Shown here in pieces: positions 35,373-44,279 of a stretch of 64,000 nt of DNA. Every line of letters begins with the position of its first letter. Position 1 is the stretch's first letter. The notes beneath the pieces were generated by a model. That model saw only the letters and a list, made by a program, of their open reading frames with translations. It was not told the DNA's origin and searched no databases. Source of the stretch: Bacillota bacterium (GTDB taxonomy: Bacteria > Bacillota > Clostridia > Lachnospirales > Lachnospiraceae); contig JAEWIZ010000005.1 in the NCBI GenBank assembly GCA_023386815.1, positions 1-64,000 on the forward strand, given 5' to 3'. A program made the position numbers and the translations under genes.

Positions 35373-36818
35373 ATGTTAAAGATTTTAATGGTTGCTTCCG
35401 AAGCGGCTCCTTTTGCGAAAACCGGTGGGCTGGCGGATGTATTAGGTTCCCTGCCAAGTGCCCTGATCAAGCAAGGAGCGGATGTTAGAGTGATAATGCC
35501 TAAATATGGAACGATTTCGTCCAAGCTTCGTGAGAGCATGGTACATAAATGTTTTATTTATGCATACGTAGGCTGGAGAAAGCTCTATTGTGGTATTGAA
35601 GAAGCAGATTACAACGGGGTAACCTATTATTTTATTGATAATGAATACTACTTTAATAGAGAAAACTTATATGGATTTGGTGATGATGGGGAGAGATTTG
35701 CATTCTTTTGCAGAGCTGTACTGGATGCAATTCCCCAGCTTAATTTTACTCCTGATCTTTTGCATTGTCATGATTGGCAGACGGGTATGGTACCCGTATT
35801 ATTAGAGGCACAGTATCGACAGCAAGAGCTTTATCGCTACATCAAGACCGTATTTACAATTCATAATTTGAAGTATCAGGGTATTTATGGAATTGATCAG
35901 ATGAAGGAGTGGTTTTCACTGAGTGATGATTATTTTGCAGAGGATAAGCTGGAGTTTTTCCATAGTGCAAGCTTCATGAAGGGAGGATTAACCTATTCTA
36001 ACCTCCTGTCCACCGTAAGCAATACCTATGCGGATGAAATCAAATATCCTTTCTACGGGGAGCAGTTGGACGGATTATTAAACGCTAGGAGCAAGGACTT
36101 ATGGGGCATTATTAATGGTATCGATTATGAAGAATTTAATCCAGCGAAAGATAGCCTGATCTATCAAACCTTTACAAAGTCAAAGCTAACCGGTAAGGAT
36201 GCGAATAAAGTTGCATTACAGGAAGAACTTGGACTAATAGTGGATGAAAAGATCCCTGTTATTGGATTGATTTCAAGACTTGTAGATCAAAAGGGGTTGG
36301 ATTTGATATCCTGTGTCTTAGATGAAATATTAGCCCAAGAGGTAGAGTTTGTCATCCTTGGAACCGGTGATGGAAAATATGAGCATATGTTTTGGGAAGC
36401 TATGCAGCGATATCCGGGAAAGGTATCCGCGAATCTACGGTTTGATAATACTCTTGCACATAAAATATATGCAGCTTCAGATTTGTTCCTGATGCCCTCC
36501 TTGTTTGAACCCTGTGGTCTTGGCCAGCTAATCAGCTTAAGATATGGAACACTTCCCATTGTAAGAGAAACGGGCGGACTAAAAGATACGGTAGTACCCT
36601 ATAATGAATTTACCGGGGAAGGAAATGGTTTTAGCTTTACCAACTATAATGCACATGATATGCTCTTTACCATCCACCGTGCGGTGGAGTTATGTCGGAA
36701 GAAGACCTTGCGGAATAAGCTTCGAAAAGCAGCCATGTCCTGTGATTTTAGCTGGAAGAACTCAGCAGAAAAATATATGGAGTTATATCATACTCTGATT
36801 TCAGAAATAAAAGAATAA
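35373..36818 (+). CDS. glgA: Glycogen synthase
   Basis: The 481-residue GT5 enzyme transfers glucose from ADP-glucose to growing alpha-1,4-glucan. The ADP-glucose Lys is in KTGGLADV (near residue 15), HCHDWQTGM and FTIHNLKYQG are in the N-terminal domain, and the C-terminal domain has the catalytic SLFEPCGLGQLISLRYGTLPIVRETGGLKDTV. Last gene of the glgBCDA operon; a strong terminator follows ten bases after the stop. Confidence 0.96.
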   Translation: MLKILMVASEAAPFAKTGGLADVLGSLPSALIKQGADVRVIMPKYGTISSKLRESMVHKCFIYAYVGWRKLYCGIEEADYNGVTYYFIDNEYYFNRENLYGFGDDGERFAFFCRAVLDAIPQLNFTPDLLHCHDWQTGMVPVLLEAQYRQQELYRYIKTVFTIHNLKYQGIYGIDQMKEWFSLSDDYFAEDKLEFFHSASFMKGGLTYSNLLSTVSNTYADEIKYPFYGEQLDGLLNARSKDLWGIINGIDYEEFNPAKDSLIYQTFTKSKLTGKDANKVALQEELGLIVDEKIPVIGLISRLVDQKGLDLISCVLDEILAQEVEFVILGTGDGKYEHMFWEAMQRYPGKVSANLRFDNTLAHKIYAASDLFLMPSLFEPCGLGQLISLRYGTLPIVRETGGLKDTVVPYNEFTGEGNGFSFTNYNAHDMLFTIHRAVELCRKKTLRNKLRKAAMSCDFSWKNSAEKYMELYHTLISEIKE

Positions 36819-36827
36819 TGGTATATC

Positions 36828-36859
36828 AAAACCTGCAGGACTGTCTCCTGCAGGTTTTT
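36828..36859 (+). terminator. Terminator of the glgBCDA operon
   Basis: AAAACCTGCAGGA (36828-36840) pairs with TCCTGCAGGTTTT (36846-36858), ending in T5. Confidence 0.9.
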
Positions 36860-36968
36860 CCATTTTTCTTGAGCGTTATTGGAATCGTACAATTGCTATA
36901 AATATAACTGCATGTTATGATGAAGAAAGAATGTTAACATTTTACTATAGAGGCAAGAGGATCCAATT

Positions 36969-38372
36969 ATGAAGCGTAAAATTAAAATTCTATATGTATC
37001 AGCGGAGATTGCACCCTATGCAAATGTTGGTGGGCTTGGAGAAGTGGCAAGAAGCTTCCCGAAGGCACTTGTAGAAACCGGAGAGTTTGAAGTCGTAAGG
37101 GTCATGCCCTTATATAAAAATGTGAACTGCAAGTTACAATATGTTGCAGACTTTTCAGTTCCTATGGATCAGGGTTTTGAGACCTGTGTCGTGAAACAGG
37201 ATCCGCAGGAGAAAGATATCCCGACCTATTTTATTACCAATGATCGGTATTATGTTAGGGAACAGATCTATTCCTATGAGGATGATGGGTTCCGCTTCTT
37301 TTTTTTCTGCCAGGCCATCCTGCAGATGCTAAAAATATTATCCTTTCAACCGGATATCTTGCATACCAATGACTGGCATACGGGTTTTCTACCATTATTG
37401 TTGAAGAAGGAGTTTCCACAGATAAAATCAATATATACCATTCATAATATCTCTTATCATGGATTTATACCGGCAGCCTATCTAAAGGAATATTTGTCTG
37501 AAGCAGAGAGAATAAAGCTGGGATATCCTCAGTGGTTGAATTTTATGAAAGCTGGAATTCTATATGCTGACCTAGTTACAACAGTTAGCCCGGGATATGC
37601 AGATGAGATTATGCTAAAGGAGTATAGTTATGGAATGTCTGAGCTATTGGAGGAGAGAAGGAACCGCGTTGCAGGAATCTTAAATGGAATTGATACGAGG
37701 AGATACTCCCCTGCTACAGATCCCATGATAGAGAATCCCTATGATTGGGAGCACTTGGAGCTTAAAAAGAAGAATCGTACCTATTTAAGAAACAAATATG
37801 GATTACCGGATACGGACATCCCGCTGTTTGCAATGATTACGAGACTGGATTACACCAAAGGAATCGATATCTTATTAAAAGCGATTAGTTTCTCCAAGCT
37901 AAGTACCTATCAATTAATTATCCTTGGCTGTGGACATCCATATTATCACGGAATGCTATCCGGTATATCGACCACATATGGTGAAAATATTGTTGTGGAT
38001 TTTAATTATAGTGAGGAGCTTGCTAAGCAAATTTATGCGGCAGCAGATATTTATCTAATGCCCTCCCTTTTTGAACCCTGTGGCATCGGTCAAATGTATG
38101 CGATGCGTTATGGTGCGGTACCGTTAGTGAATCCTGTTGGTGGACTAAAGGATACAGTAATCTCATGTAAGCAGGATTATAATCTGGCAAATGGATTTCA
38201 TATGGAGCATTGGAGCGGTGAGGCACTGGCAAAAGAGATGGAGAAGGCGATCAAGGTCTATCATTCGAAAGAGTGGAAAAGGTATGTTGAAAATGGAATG
38301 AAGACGGAATTCTCCTGGAAGAAGAGTGTCATTGAATATAAAAAGTATTATGAGAAATTAATGTTGCCTTAA
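36969..38372 (+). CDS. Second, divergent glycogen synthase homologue (GT5)
   Basis: The 467-residue protein is a full-length GlgA paralogue: HTNDWHTGF and YTIHNISYHGF in the N-terminal domain and SLFEPCGIGQMYAMRYGAVPLVNPVGGLKDTV in the C-terminal domain. The ADP-glucose Lys of the KTGGL motif is missing; the segment reads PYANVGGLGEV with Asn19 in the Lys position. This suggests a different nucleotide sugar, altered affinity or a regulatory role. It has its own ribosome binding site (AGAGGATC) and lies beyond the operon terminator, so it is probably expressed separately. Confidence 0.9.
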   Translation: MKRKIKILYVSAEIAPYANVGGLGEVARSFPKALVETGEFEVVRVMPLYKNVNCKLQYVADFSVPMDQGFETCVVKQDPQEKDIPTYFITNDRYYVREQIYSYEDDGFRFFFFCQAILQMLKILSFQPDILHTNDWHTGFLPLLLKKEFPQIKSIYTIHNISYHGFIPAAYLKEYLSEAERIKLGYPQWLNFMKAGILYADLVTTVSPGYADEIMLKEYSYGMSELLEERRNRVAGILNGIDTRRYSPATDPMIENPYDWEHLELKKKNRTYLRNKYGLPDTDIPLFAMITRLDYTKGIDILLKAISFSKLSTYQLIILGCGHPYYHGMLSGISTTYGENIVVDFNYSEELAKQIYAAADIYLMPSLFEPCGIGQMYAMRYGAVPLVNPVGGLKDTVISCKQDYNLANGFHMEHWSGEALAKEMEKAIKVYHSKEWKRYVENGMKTEFSWKKSVIEYKKYYEKLMLP

Positions 38373-38376
38373 ATGT

Positions 38377-38436
38377 AAAAGAGGGTTTTATCATTTCCTA
38401 TATATAATATATAAGAATGATGAGACCCTCTTTTAT
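38377..38436. terminator. Bidirectional terminator
   Basis: AAAAGAGGGT (38377-38386) and ACCCTCTTTT (38425-38434), extended inward by ATCATT/AATGAT, lie between convergent genes. Confidence 0.8.
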
Positions 38437-38446
38437 AAATGCTTTC

Positions 38447-38980
38447 TTATTTTGGTTGATACATACCCTTACTTTGCATATAAGCAAAGATAGCTTCACC
38501 GTGTTTTTGTTCTTCCGTCTGAATATGATTCAGGACGTCTCTTACCGATGCATCTTTAAACTCAAAAATTGCAGTATTGTAAGCTCCCGAAACATATTTT
38601 TCGGTATTTAACATATCAATACACATATCTTTGTCTGATGCCTGGAAGGAGCTTGAATTGTTTGATTGGCTACCAGAGGATTGCTGTGAGGCAGAACTGG
38701 ACTGCTGACCTGATGACTGGTTTTGACTGCCACTCTGGCTACCACTCTGGCCGCCGCTCTGACCACCGCTCATAGAAGGAACTTTACCACTAAGCAGTTC
38801 ATTAATTGACTGTAGATGCTCTCTTTCCTTCTGACCGTTACTTCTAAATACTGATTTTAATTGATCACAGCTTGCTAATTTTGCGTAATTGTCATATTTG
38901 AGGATACACTCTTCCTCATGTGTTTTTGCATCTTCTAAAAGATACTTTTCCTTTGTTGTTAATTGTATGTTTGTAATCAT
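38447..38980 (-). CDS. CotF-like spore coat protein with Ser/Gly/Gln repeat linker
   Basis: The 177-residue protein has a helical N-terminal half of a ferritin-like Coat_F domain (residues 10-70, LLEDAKTHEEECILKYDNYAKLA) and a second helical half (120-175, DMLNTEKYVSGAYNTAIFEF ... HIQTEEQKHGEAIFAYMQSKG). Between them is a low-complexity linker of about 45 residues made of SGGQ, SGSQ and QSS repeats. CotF proteins are found in spore coats of Bacillus and clostridia. I start at the ATG at 38980 after GGAGGTGTTAAT. The linker may vary in length between strains. Confidence 0.85.
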   Translation of the reverse strand: MITNIQLTTKEKYLLEDAKTHEEECILKYDNYAKLASCDQLKSVFRSNGQKEREHLQSINELLSGKVPSMSGGQSGGQSGSQSGSQNQSSGQQSSSASQQSSGSQSNNSSSFQASDKDMCIDMLNTEKYVSGAYNTAIFEFKDASVRDVLNHIQTEEQKHGEAIFAYMQSKGMYQPK

Positions 38981-39219
38981 ATTAACACCTCCAATCTTAT
39001 TATCTTCAAAAAACAGTATAATATCCCAAAAGAGGAACTTGTCGATTAATAAATTGTATTTCAATAAATTTTAAATAATCTGACAAATGATGAAAGATTT
39101 GAGATAATGTGTTATATTTAGAAAAATCATGTAGATAAATGGTAAATTTTAATATATAATGAATCGCAAGTAGGATAAAAGTAGGGTTTGAAACGGTAAA
39201 TATATCAGGGACGAAAGTG

Positions 39220-40116
39220 ATGGTATTCAAAATGGATGATTTAAGTCAAATAATAGCTGATTATAAGATTATGGAACAAGCATTTGATAATATCAGATTA
39301 GTAGATCCGGTAAATCACAAAGTGCTTAATTATCATGAAAAAAAGTTCGTAGATATCGATGTAGCCTGCTATGCTTTTTGGGGTAAAAATCAAATCTGTG
39401 ATGACTGCGTATCCATTCGAGCTTACCATGATAATAGGACCTACGCAAAACTAGAGTATAGTAAAGATCAAATCTATATCCTTACCGCGATTCCAATTGA
39501 GCTTCAGGATCGTCGGGTTGTAATTGAGATTTTAAAGAATATATCGGATAGTTTGATTTATGATAGTAGTGAAGTGAATCAATATTCAGAAATCCGGGAT
39601 TTGTTAGACCGAGTAAATAACCGGGCGTTAAAAGATTCTCTTACGGGGATTTATAACCGCCGATACATAAATGAAAGGCTCCCAATAGAGCTTGCAGATG
39701 CTGCCATCTCAGGAAATTATATCTCTATTATTATGGCTGATATTGATTTCTTTAAAAAGGTAAATGATACTTACGGACATTTGGAAGGAGATAGAACTTT
39801 AACCCAGTTCGCAAGAATTGTATCAACCTCTTTAAAACGATGCAGCGATTGGGTTGCAAGATTTGGTGGTGAGGAATTCTTAATCTGCTTGCCAGGGGCA
39901 AATGCTGTGAAAGCAAAAGAACTTGCTGAGGTGATACGAGAAAAAGTTGAGGGGACAAAGATCATTTGCGGAGATCATGAATTCTATATTACTGCTAGCT
40001 TTGGAATTAGTACAAACACTCCCAAGAAGGGGGTTAGCATGGATAAATTACTTGAGGTTGCGGATGCTAAGCTATATTTGGCAAAGCACAATGGACGTAA
40101 TCGAGTTGAATCTTAA
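39220..40116 (+). CDS. Diguanylate cyclase with Cys-containing sensor domain
   Basis: The 298-residue protein makes cyclic di-GMP. The GGDEF domain (about 130-298) has the active-site motif GGEEF and an intact inhibitory site RCSD five residues upstream (RxxD), so product inhibition is expected. The N-terminal PAS-like domain (1-120) contains ACYAFWGKNQICDDCVSIRA, with a CxxC pair and a third Cys that could bind metal or sense redox state. The start is taken at the ATG at 39220 behind AGGGACG; a GTG lies one codon before. No effector is encoded nearby. Confidence 0.92.
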   Translation: MVFKMDDLSQIIADYKIMEQAFDNIRLVDPVNHKVLNYHEKKFVDIDVACYAFWGKNQICDDCVSIRAYHDNRTYAKLEYSKDQIYILTAIPIELQDRRVVIEILKNISDSLIYDSSEVNQYSEIRDLLDRVNNRALKDSLTGIYNRRYINERLPIELADAAISGNYISIIMADIDFFKKVNDTYGHLEGDRTLTQFARIVSTSLKRCSDWVARFGGEEFLICLPGANAVKAKELAEVIREKVEGTKIICGDHEFYITASFGISTNTPKKGVSMDKLLEVADAKLYLAKHNGRNRVES

Positions 40117-40142
40117 TATGACTTAAGCTAGGAGGTAGTATC

Positions 40143-40883
40143 ATGAATTTCTCAAATAAAACAGTGGTTATTACAGGCGGAGCACGTGGAATAGGCAAAT
40201 GTATCGTGCAGGAATTTAAAAAGGCAGGGGCTAAAGTGGCAATTATAGATCTAGAAGAGAGACCTATCGATTGTGATTGTGATTTTTACTTTAGCGGTGA
40301 TCTTGCATCTGAGGTTACATTACTGAGTTTTGTCAATTTAGTGATTCAAACTTTCTCTGGTATCGACTATTTAATTAATAATGCCTGTTTATCTAAGAAG
40401 GGAATACTTTCGAACTGTAATTATGAGGACTTTAATTATGTATTAAGGGTGGGAGTAACTGCACCTTATCAATTAACGAAGCTATTCCTCCCATATTTTA
40501 ATAAAGATGCCTCGATAGTTAATATCTCGTCTACAAGAGCCTTCATGTCCCAGGAGGATACAGAAAGTTATTCTGCCGCGAAGGGCGGAATTACAGCATT
40601 GACTCATGCTCTGGCGGTTAGTCTCTCTGGAAGGGTTCGTGTGAATTCCATTTCTCCAGGGTGGATTGATACTTCCAAGGAGAGCTGGTCGAAGGAGGAT
40701 TTGGAACAACACCCGGTAAAACGAGTTGGCAAACCTGTCGATATTGCTAAAATGGTGATATTCTTATGCAGTGAGGATAGCGGATTTATTACAGGAGAGA
40801 ATATCACAATTGATGGCGGGATGACAAAGAATATGATTTATCATAATGATCTGGGATGGACATTTAAAACGGATCATAGCTAA
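40143..40883 (+). CDS. Short-chain dehydrogenase/reductase
   Basis: The 246-residue SDR has TGGARGIGK for cofactor binding, NNACLS, the catalytic Ser in NISST, and the Tyr-x3-Lys pair in YSAAKGG; it ends with the common ITGENITIDGGMT. FabG-like sequence suggests a 3-oxoacyl- or sugar/polyol reductase, but the substrate is not determinable. It has AGGAGG eight bases before the ATG and lies 26 bp after the diguanylate cyclase gene. Confidence 0.9.
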   Translation: MNFSNKTVVITGGARGIGKCIVQEFKKAGAKVAIIDLEERPIDCDCDFYFSGDLASEVTLLSFVNLVIQTFSGIDYLINNACLSKKGILSNCNYEDFNYVLRVGVTAPYQLTKLFLPYFNKDASIVNISSTRAFMSQEDTESYSAAKGGITALTHALAVSLSGRVRVNSISPGWIDTSKESWSKEDLEQHPVKRVGKPVDIAKMVIFLCSEDSGFITGENITIDGGMTKNMIYHNDLGWTFKTDHS

Positions 40884-40956
40884 GAGCTGGTGATCATGAA
40901 AATTTAATAAGAGCTTTTTTAAAAATAAGTAAGTTGATTGAACTGTAATGAAGGAT

Positions 40957-41008
40957 AAGGATTAAGAACTCTATAGCTAGTAGGCTATAGAAATCTTAAT
41001 CCTTTTTC
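40957..41008. terminator. Bidirectional terminator
   Basis: AAGGATTAAGA (40957-40967) pairs with TCTTAATCCTT (40994-41004), enclosing a CTATAGC/GCTATAG stem, and continues to TTTT. Confidence 0.85.
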
Positions 41009-41089
41009 ATAATAAGATAAGTGAATCAGCTTATTACTTTACTTTATCCAGTGAATTGAACCGGTTTTTCCATTACTCATGAAGATTTA

Positions 41090-43048
41090 TTAATGATGCT
41101 TGGAAGGAAGCTTTTCGTATACAATCTGAAGATTTTCCTGATAACTTTTACCCATCTTATTCTTCGCTTTACGATTTTCGACACTGTCAAAAACGATAGA
41201 GAAGTCATAATTTTCAGGGTACATCTCAGTAGCTGCTACCTTGAGTTGTAAGCGCTTGTGGTTAATATATTCTTTTTTCTTTTGGATTTGAACCCCAACT
41301 AGCCCCTTTTCATCAGCAATTTGAAATATGATACCTATTTTCTTCTGTGGGTAAACCACAACGCTATCGCCGATCTGAAATCGTTGACTCCGAGTGCCAG
41401 CAGGCTTCATAGGAATCGATTTTTCAATGTTTTTGGGCAAAATTTTTCTTTCATGCTCTGGCTGAGAAGTGGAAATATCATTTAAAAAATCCTTATCAGG
41501 AGGAATGGATTGTGAGGTGTCTTTTCTTAAATAAGTCTCTGAATAAGCTCTTTCTAACATATGCTTAGGCAGTCCCAGTCGTTTTGCAATATAAAGAGCG
41601 CAGCTTTCCCCGGCCATCCCGATTTCTAATTGGTATAAGGGTTTTAAAGTTTCTCTGTCAAAAGCCATCTTTGCATTTTGAAGTCCCTCAGTTTTATCGG
41701 CGTAATCCTTTACTTCCGGGTAGTGGGTAGTAGCAACGAAGAGGCATCCTTTCGACTTTAATTCTGACAGAATAGCAATTGCAATACCCATACCCTCAGC
41801 TGGATCCGTACCGGATCCCAGCTCATCGAGAAGAATTAAACTATCCTCATTCGATTGGTCTAAAATGTTGATAATATTTGTAATATGGGATGAGAAGGTG
41901 GATAAATTCTCGGTTATGCTTTGGCCATCACCTATATCACATAGAATTACATTATTCAAACATAAATCAGCTTCATCGCAAGGGACATGTAGTCCGCTCT
42001 GAGCCATAAGCTCAAATAAGCCAATGGTTTTTAATGTGACGGTTTTACCACCGGTGTTTGGTCCTGTTATTATGATTCCCTGAACACCATCACCAATAGA
42101 GAAATTAAGAGGGATACATTCCGTAGGTTTAAGGAAGGGATGCCTGCCATTTACAATGTTAATTTTACGTTCTGTATTTATCCTTGGAGCGATGGCTTTC
42201 ATGTCCATACTAAGCTTTGCTTTAGCAAATATAATATCAAGTGCTTCCATAGCCTCAATATTTATACGGATAGGAATGCCATGTTCGCTAACCAGAGCAG
42301 ATAGAACATATAAAATTCTTCGCTCCTCGTTATTCTCTTCAATTTCCAGTAAAGAAAGTTCGTCCTTTAATTTTGATACCGCAGTAGGTTCAATGAAATA
42401 CGTTGAACCGGTAGAAGAAATATCAAGAACAGTTCCAGAGATCATATTCTTACATTCTCGTTTTACCGGGAGCACATAATGCCCATTTCTTGTTGCTACA
42501 TAGGTGTCGGTAAACCATTCCTTCTTGCTTCGTAATTGATTCTCTAATTTAGATTTTATTTCAGAACGAACACTATCCATTTTCTTGCGGATATCCTTTA
42601 ATTCTTTAGAGGCTCCGTCATCAATGATGTGATTTCTAATGGCATGCTCAATTTCCTGGGAAAGACCCGATAATTCATTAATAGAGCCTCCGTAGCTTGC
42701 AATATCTACCTGAAGAGACTCCGCTCTTTTTAAAAACCCTTTCATCCGCCGACAGGAATTAATAAATAAATTAATCTCCGTAAGCTGTTCCGGTATGAGC
42801 ATTGCTCCTTTCTCAGAAAGCTCTAATAGCATAGGAATATCCTTCATCAGTGCAAGTGGTGCAGAACCGATAGAATCCAAGATATATCGGGCTTCTGATG
42901 TCTCTCTTAATTTTGCCATTACCTCCCGTTCGCTTAAAAATGGTCTAAGTTCCTTAAGTTTTTGTCGACTTTGATCGGATATTGCGTTATCACTAAGCAT
43001 GGATAATATTTTATGAAACTCTAAAGCGAGCATTGATTTTTCTTGCAT
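41090..43048 (-). CDS. MutS2-like ATPase lacking the Smr domain, under leader attenuation
   Basis: The 652-residue protein matches MutS2 through the core, coiled-coil and ATPase domains: RNGHYVLPVK and GTVLDISSTGSTYFIEP, Walker A GPNTGGKTVTLK (about 328-339), ITENLSTFSSH, Walker B LILLDELGSGTDPAEG and TTHYPEVK. A KOW-like segment follows (IGDSVVVYPQKKIGIIFQI). MutS2 is normally about 780 residues and ends in an Smr domain; this protein ends without one in a different tail (YPENYDFSIVFDSVENRKAK). B. subtilis MutS2 acts on collided ribosomes. The translated leader upstream supports a ribosome-linked role here. The start at 43048 follows TTTTGGAGG. Confidence 0.88.
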   Translation of the reverse strand: MQEKSMLALEFHKILSMLSDNAISDQSRQKLKELRPFLSEREVMAKLRETSEARYILDSIGSAPLALMKDIPMLLELSEKGAMLIPEQLTEINLFINSCRRMKGFLKRAESLQVDIASYGGSINELSGLSQEIEHAIRNHIIDDGASKELKDIRKKMDSVRSEIKSKLENQLRSKKEWFTDTYVATRNGHYVLPVKRECKNMISGTVLDISSTGSTYFIEPTAVSKLKDELSLLEIEENNEERRILYVLSALVSEHGIPIRINIEAMEALDIIFAKAKLSMDMKAIAPRINTERKINIVNGRHPFLKPTECIPLNFSIGDGVQGIIITGPNTGGKTVTLKTIGLFELMAQSGLHVPCDEADLCLNNVILCDIGDGQSITENLSTFSSHITNIINILDQSNEDSLILLDELGSGTDPAEGMGIAIAILSELKSKGCLFVATTHYPEVKDYADKTEGLQNAKMAFDRETLKPLYQLEIGMAGESCALYIAKRLGLPKHMLERAYSETYLRKDTSQSIPPDKDFLNDISTSQPEHERKILPKNIEKSIPMKPAGTRSQRFQIGDSVVVYPQKKIGIIFQIADEKGLVGVQIQKKKEYINHKRLQLKVAATEMYPENYDFSIVFDSVENRKAKNKMGKSYQENLQIVYEKLPSKHH

Positions 43049-43087
43049 GTTAAAACCTCCAAAATAATTTATTAACAAATGATATAA

Positions 43088-43357
43088 AAATTGCCCACAG
43101 TGCACCTACCAATACATTTGGTTAGAATACTCCTGTGGGCATATTGTCTCAGCTCTAAGATCATAAAGAGCACAAAAAAAGCATAACAGGAAGCTACCTA
43201 TTATGCCTTGAATTTAAGTATGGATCACACTCTTGCAAGACAATTTTGAGTATTTACTGTAAAGGTAGAAAGTTGGGTACGAAAAAAAAAGGTAACAAGT
43301 ACCCGACTTCATATTATTTTGTACTAATTAGCACAAGCCTCTTTTACAGTTAATACC
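43088..43357 (-). promoter_or_regulatory. Ribosome-mediated attenuator leader of the MutS2-like gene
   Basis: Read on the minus strand, the leader has a sequence inside the mini-ORF (43343-43356) that pairs with 43250-43263 over 13 of 14 bases. Between them is a stem AAGT-c-GGGTAC/GTACCC-a-ACTT (43271-43309) with nine U in its loop. Next comes a terminator, GCATAATAGG/CCTGTTATGC with seven U (43174-43206). A third stem, GCCCACAG/CTGTGGGC with AATTTTTA (43088-43140), lies close to the start codon. The segment CTACCT (43263-43268) could instead pair with AGGTAG (43194-43199) and disrupt the second terminator. This looks like mutually exclusive folding controlled by a ribosome on the mini-ORF. 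Confidence 0.7.
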
Positions 43358-43362
43358 GACAT
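43324..43362 (-). CDS. 12-residue leader peptide
   Basis: The ORF encodes MSVLTVKEACAN. It has a good ribosome binding site (GAAAGGACGG, five bases before the ATG) and begins about 37 nt after the predicted transcription start. Codons 3-7 form one side of a long-range helix with 43250-43263, and the stop codon lies in the loop of a TTGTGCT/AGTACAA hairpin. The peptide is likely a stalling sensor for ribosome inhibitors or another translation defect; the inducer is unknown. Confidence 0.7.
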   Translation of the reverse strand: MSVLTVKEACAN

Positions 43363-43405
43363 CAAAACCGTCCTTTCAATAAATATGATATAGTATATGC
43401 AGGTT

Positions 43406-43434
43406 ATTGTATCATATGTAAGGTTTAATGTCAA
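43406..43434 (-). promoter_or_regulatory. Near-consensus sigmaA promoter of the MutS2-like gene
   Basis: On the minus strand a perfect TTGACA (43429-43434), 17 bp, then TACAAT (43406-43411). Such a strong promoter, 360 bp ahead of the gene, fits constitutive leader transcription with control at termination. Confidence 0.8.
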
Positions 43435-43629
43435 AAATCTTTTAAATAGTTAAATTATGGTAATTATTGATACGAAAATATAACGAAAACAGATTATTTA
43501 TAGAATATATCAGAAATCTTTGATAGAATGAGATCGTGGGAATCTATATGTTAAAATTCTGCATCAAAGCCTACCGTGAATCATAATTTAATCAAATTAT
43601 CTAAGGGAAAATGATAGGAGAAAAAGTTT

Positions 43630-44052
43630 ATGTTAGAAAAAGAATTTGAAAAGTTATATTACAAATTCCGCAATAATTATTGTAAGAATCTGTTTTCCAG
43701 TGTTAATGATGAAAAAGATAGTCTAAGTCCTACCGAATCTTATTGTGTAGAAGCAATATTTCTGCTTAACAGACCGACTGTTCATCAATTTGCAAATTAT
43801 GTGAATATTTCACAGCCGAATGCAACCTATCGGATCAGCAATTTAATCAGTAAGGGATATGTTCGAAAAGTATTATCCTTAGATGATCGCAGAGAATATT
43901 TTCTAGAGGTAACAGACAAATTTTCCAAGAATTACGGGGTAAACGCTTCCTTCAATGCAGAGTTAATGAATAACATCCATGAAAAGTTTTCAAAAGAAGA
44001 AATAGACCAATTGGAGAAATTAATAAAAAAAGTAAACGAGTTAATGATATAA
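43630..44052 (+). CDS. MarR-family transcriptional regulator
   Basis: The 140-residue protein has the MarR winged helix: LSPTESYCVEAIFLLNRPTVHQFANYVNISQPNATYRISNLISKGYVRKVLSLDDRREYFLEVT contains the recognition helix and the DDRR wing, flanked by dimerisation helices. The ligand is unknown. It is divergent from the MutS2-like gene, but its promoter is separate from the leader. The start follows ATAGGAG. Confidence 0.9.
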   Translation: MLEKEFEKLYYKFRNNYCKNLFSSVNDEKDSLSPTESYCVEAIFLLNRPTVHQFANYVNISQPNATYRISNLISKGYVRKVLSLDDRREYFLEVTDKFSKNYGVNASFNAELMNNIHEKFSKEEIDQLEKLIKKVNELMI

Positions 44053-44132
44053 GTCTTTATTTGTTGTCTGAAAGTGTTAGACAACAGTAGAATAATTAAA
44101 TAAGCAACAAGAAATAGAAAATATTGAAAATC

Positions 44133-44203
44133 AAAGGCTATCCGAAATCGTAATTGCAGGCTGAAAGCATTGTAATAACTGGTTTTGTGGATAGCCTTTC
44201 CTA
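44133..44203 (+). terminator. Terminator after the MarR gene
   Basis: AAAGGCTATCC (44133-44143) pairs with GGATAGCCTTT (44189-44199) across a 45-nt loop, followed by TCCTATT. An 8-bp TTGTTGTCT/AGACAACA hairpin precedes it near 44061. Confidence 0.6.
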
Positions 44204-44279
44204 TTAAACCATAAAGTGCTAAGGCTGGAAAATGTTACATATAATTTAATAATATATTACATAAATGTTAAATTCGGTA

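Noticed and set aside
38640..38775. Repetitive SGGQ/SGSQ coding region as a CRISPR or tandem repeat array
   Set aside because: Units are short, in frame and imperfect within a coat-protein linker; no spacers.
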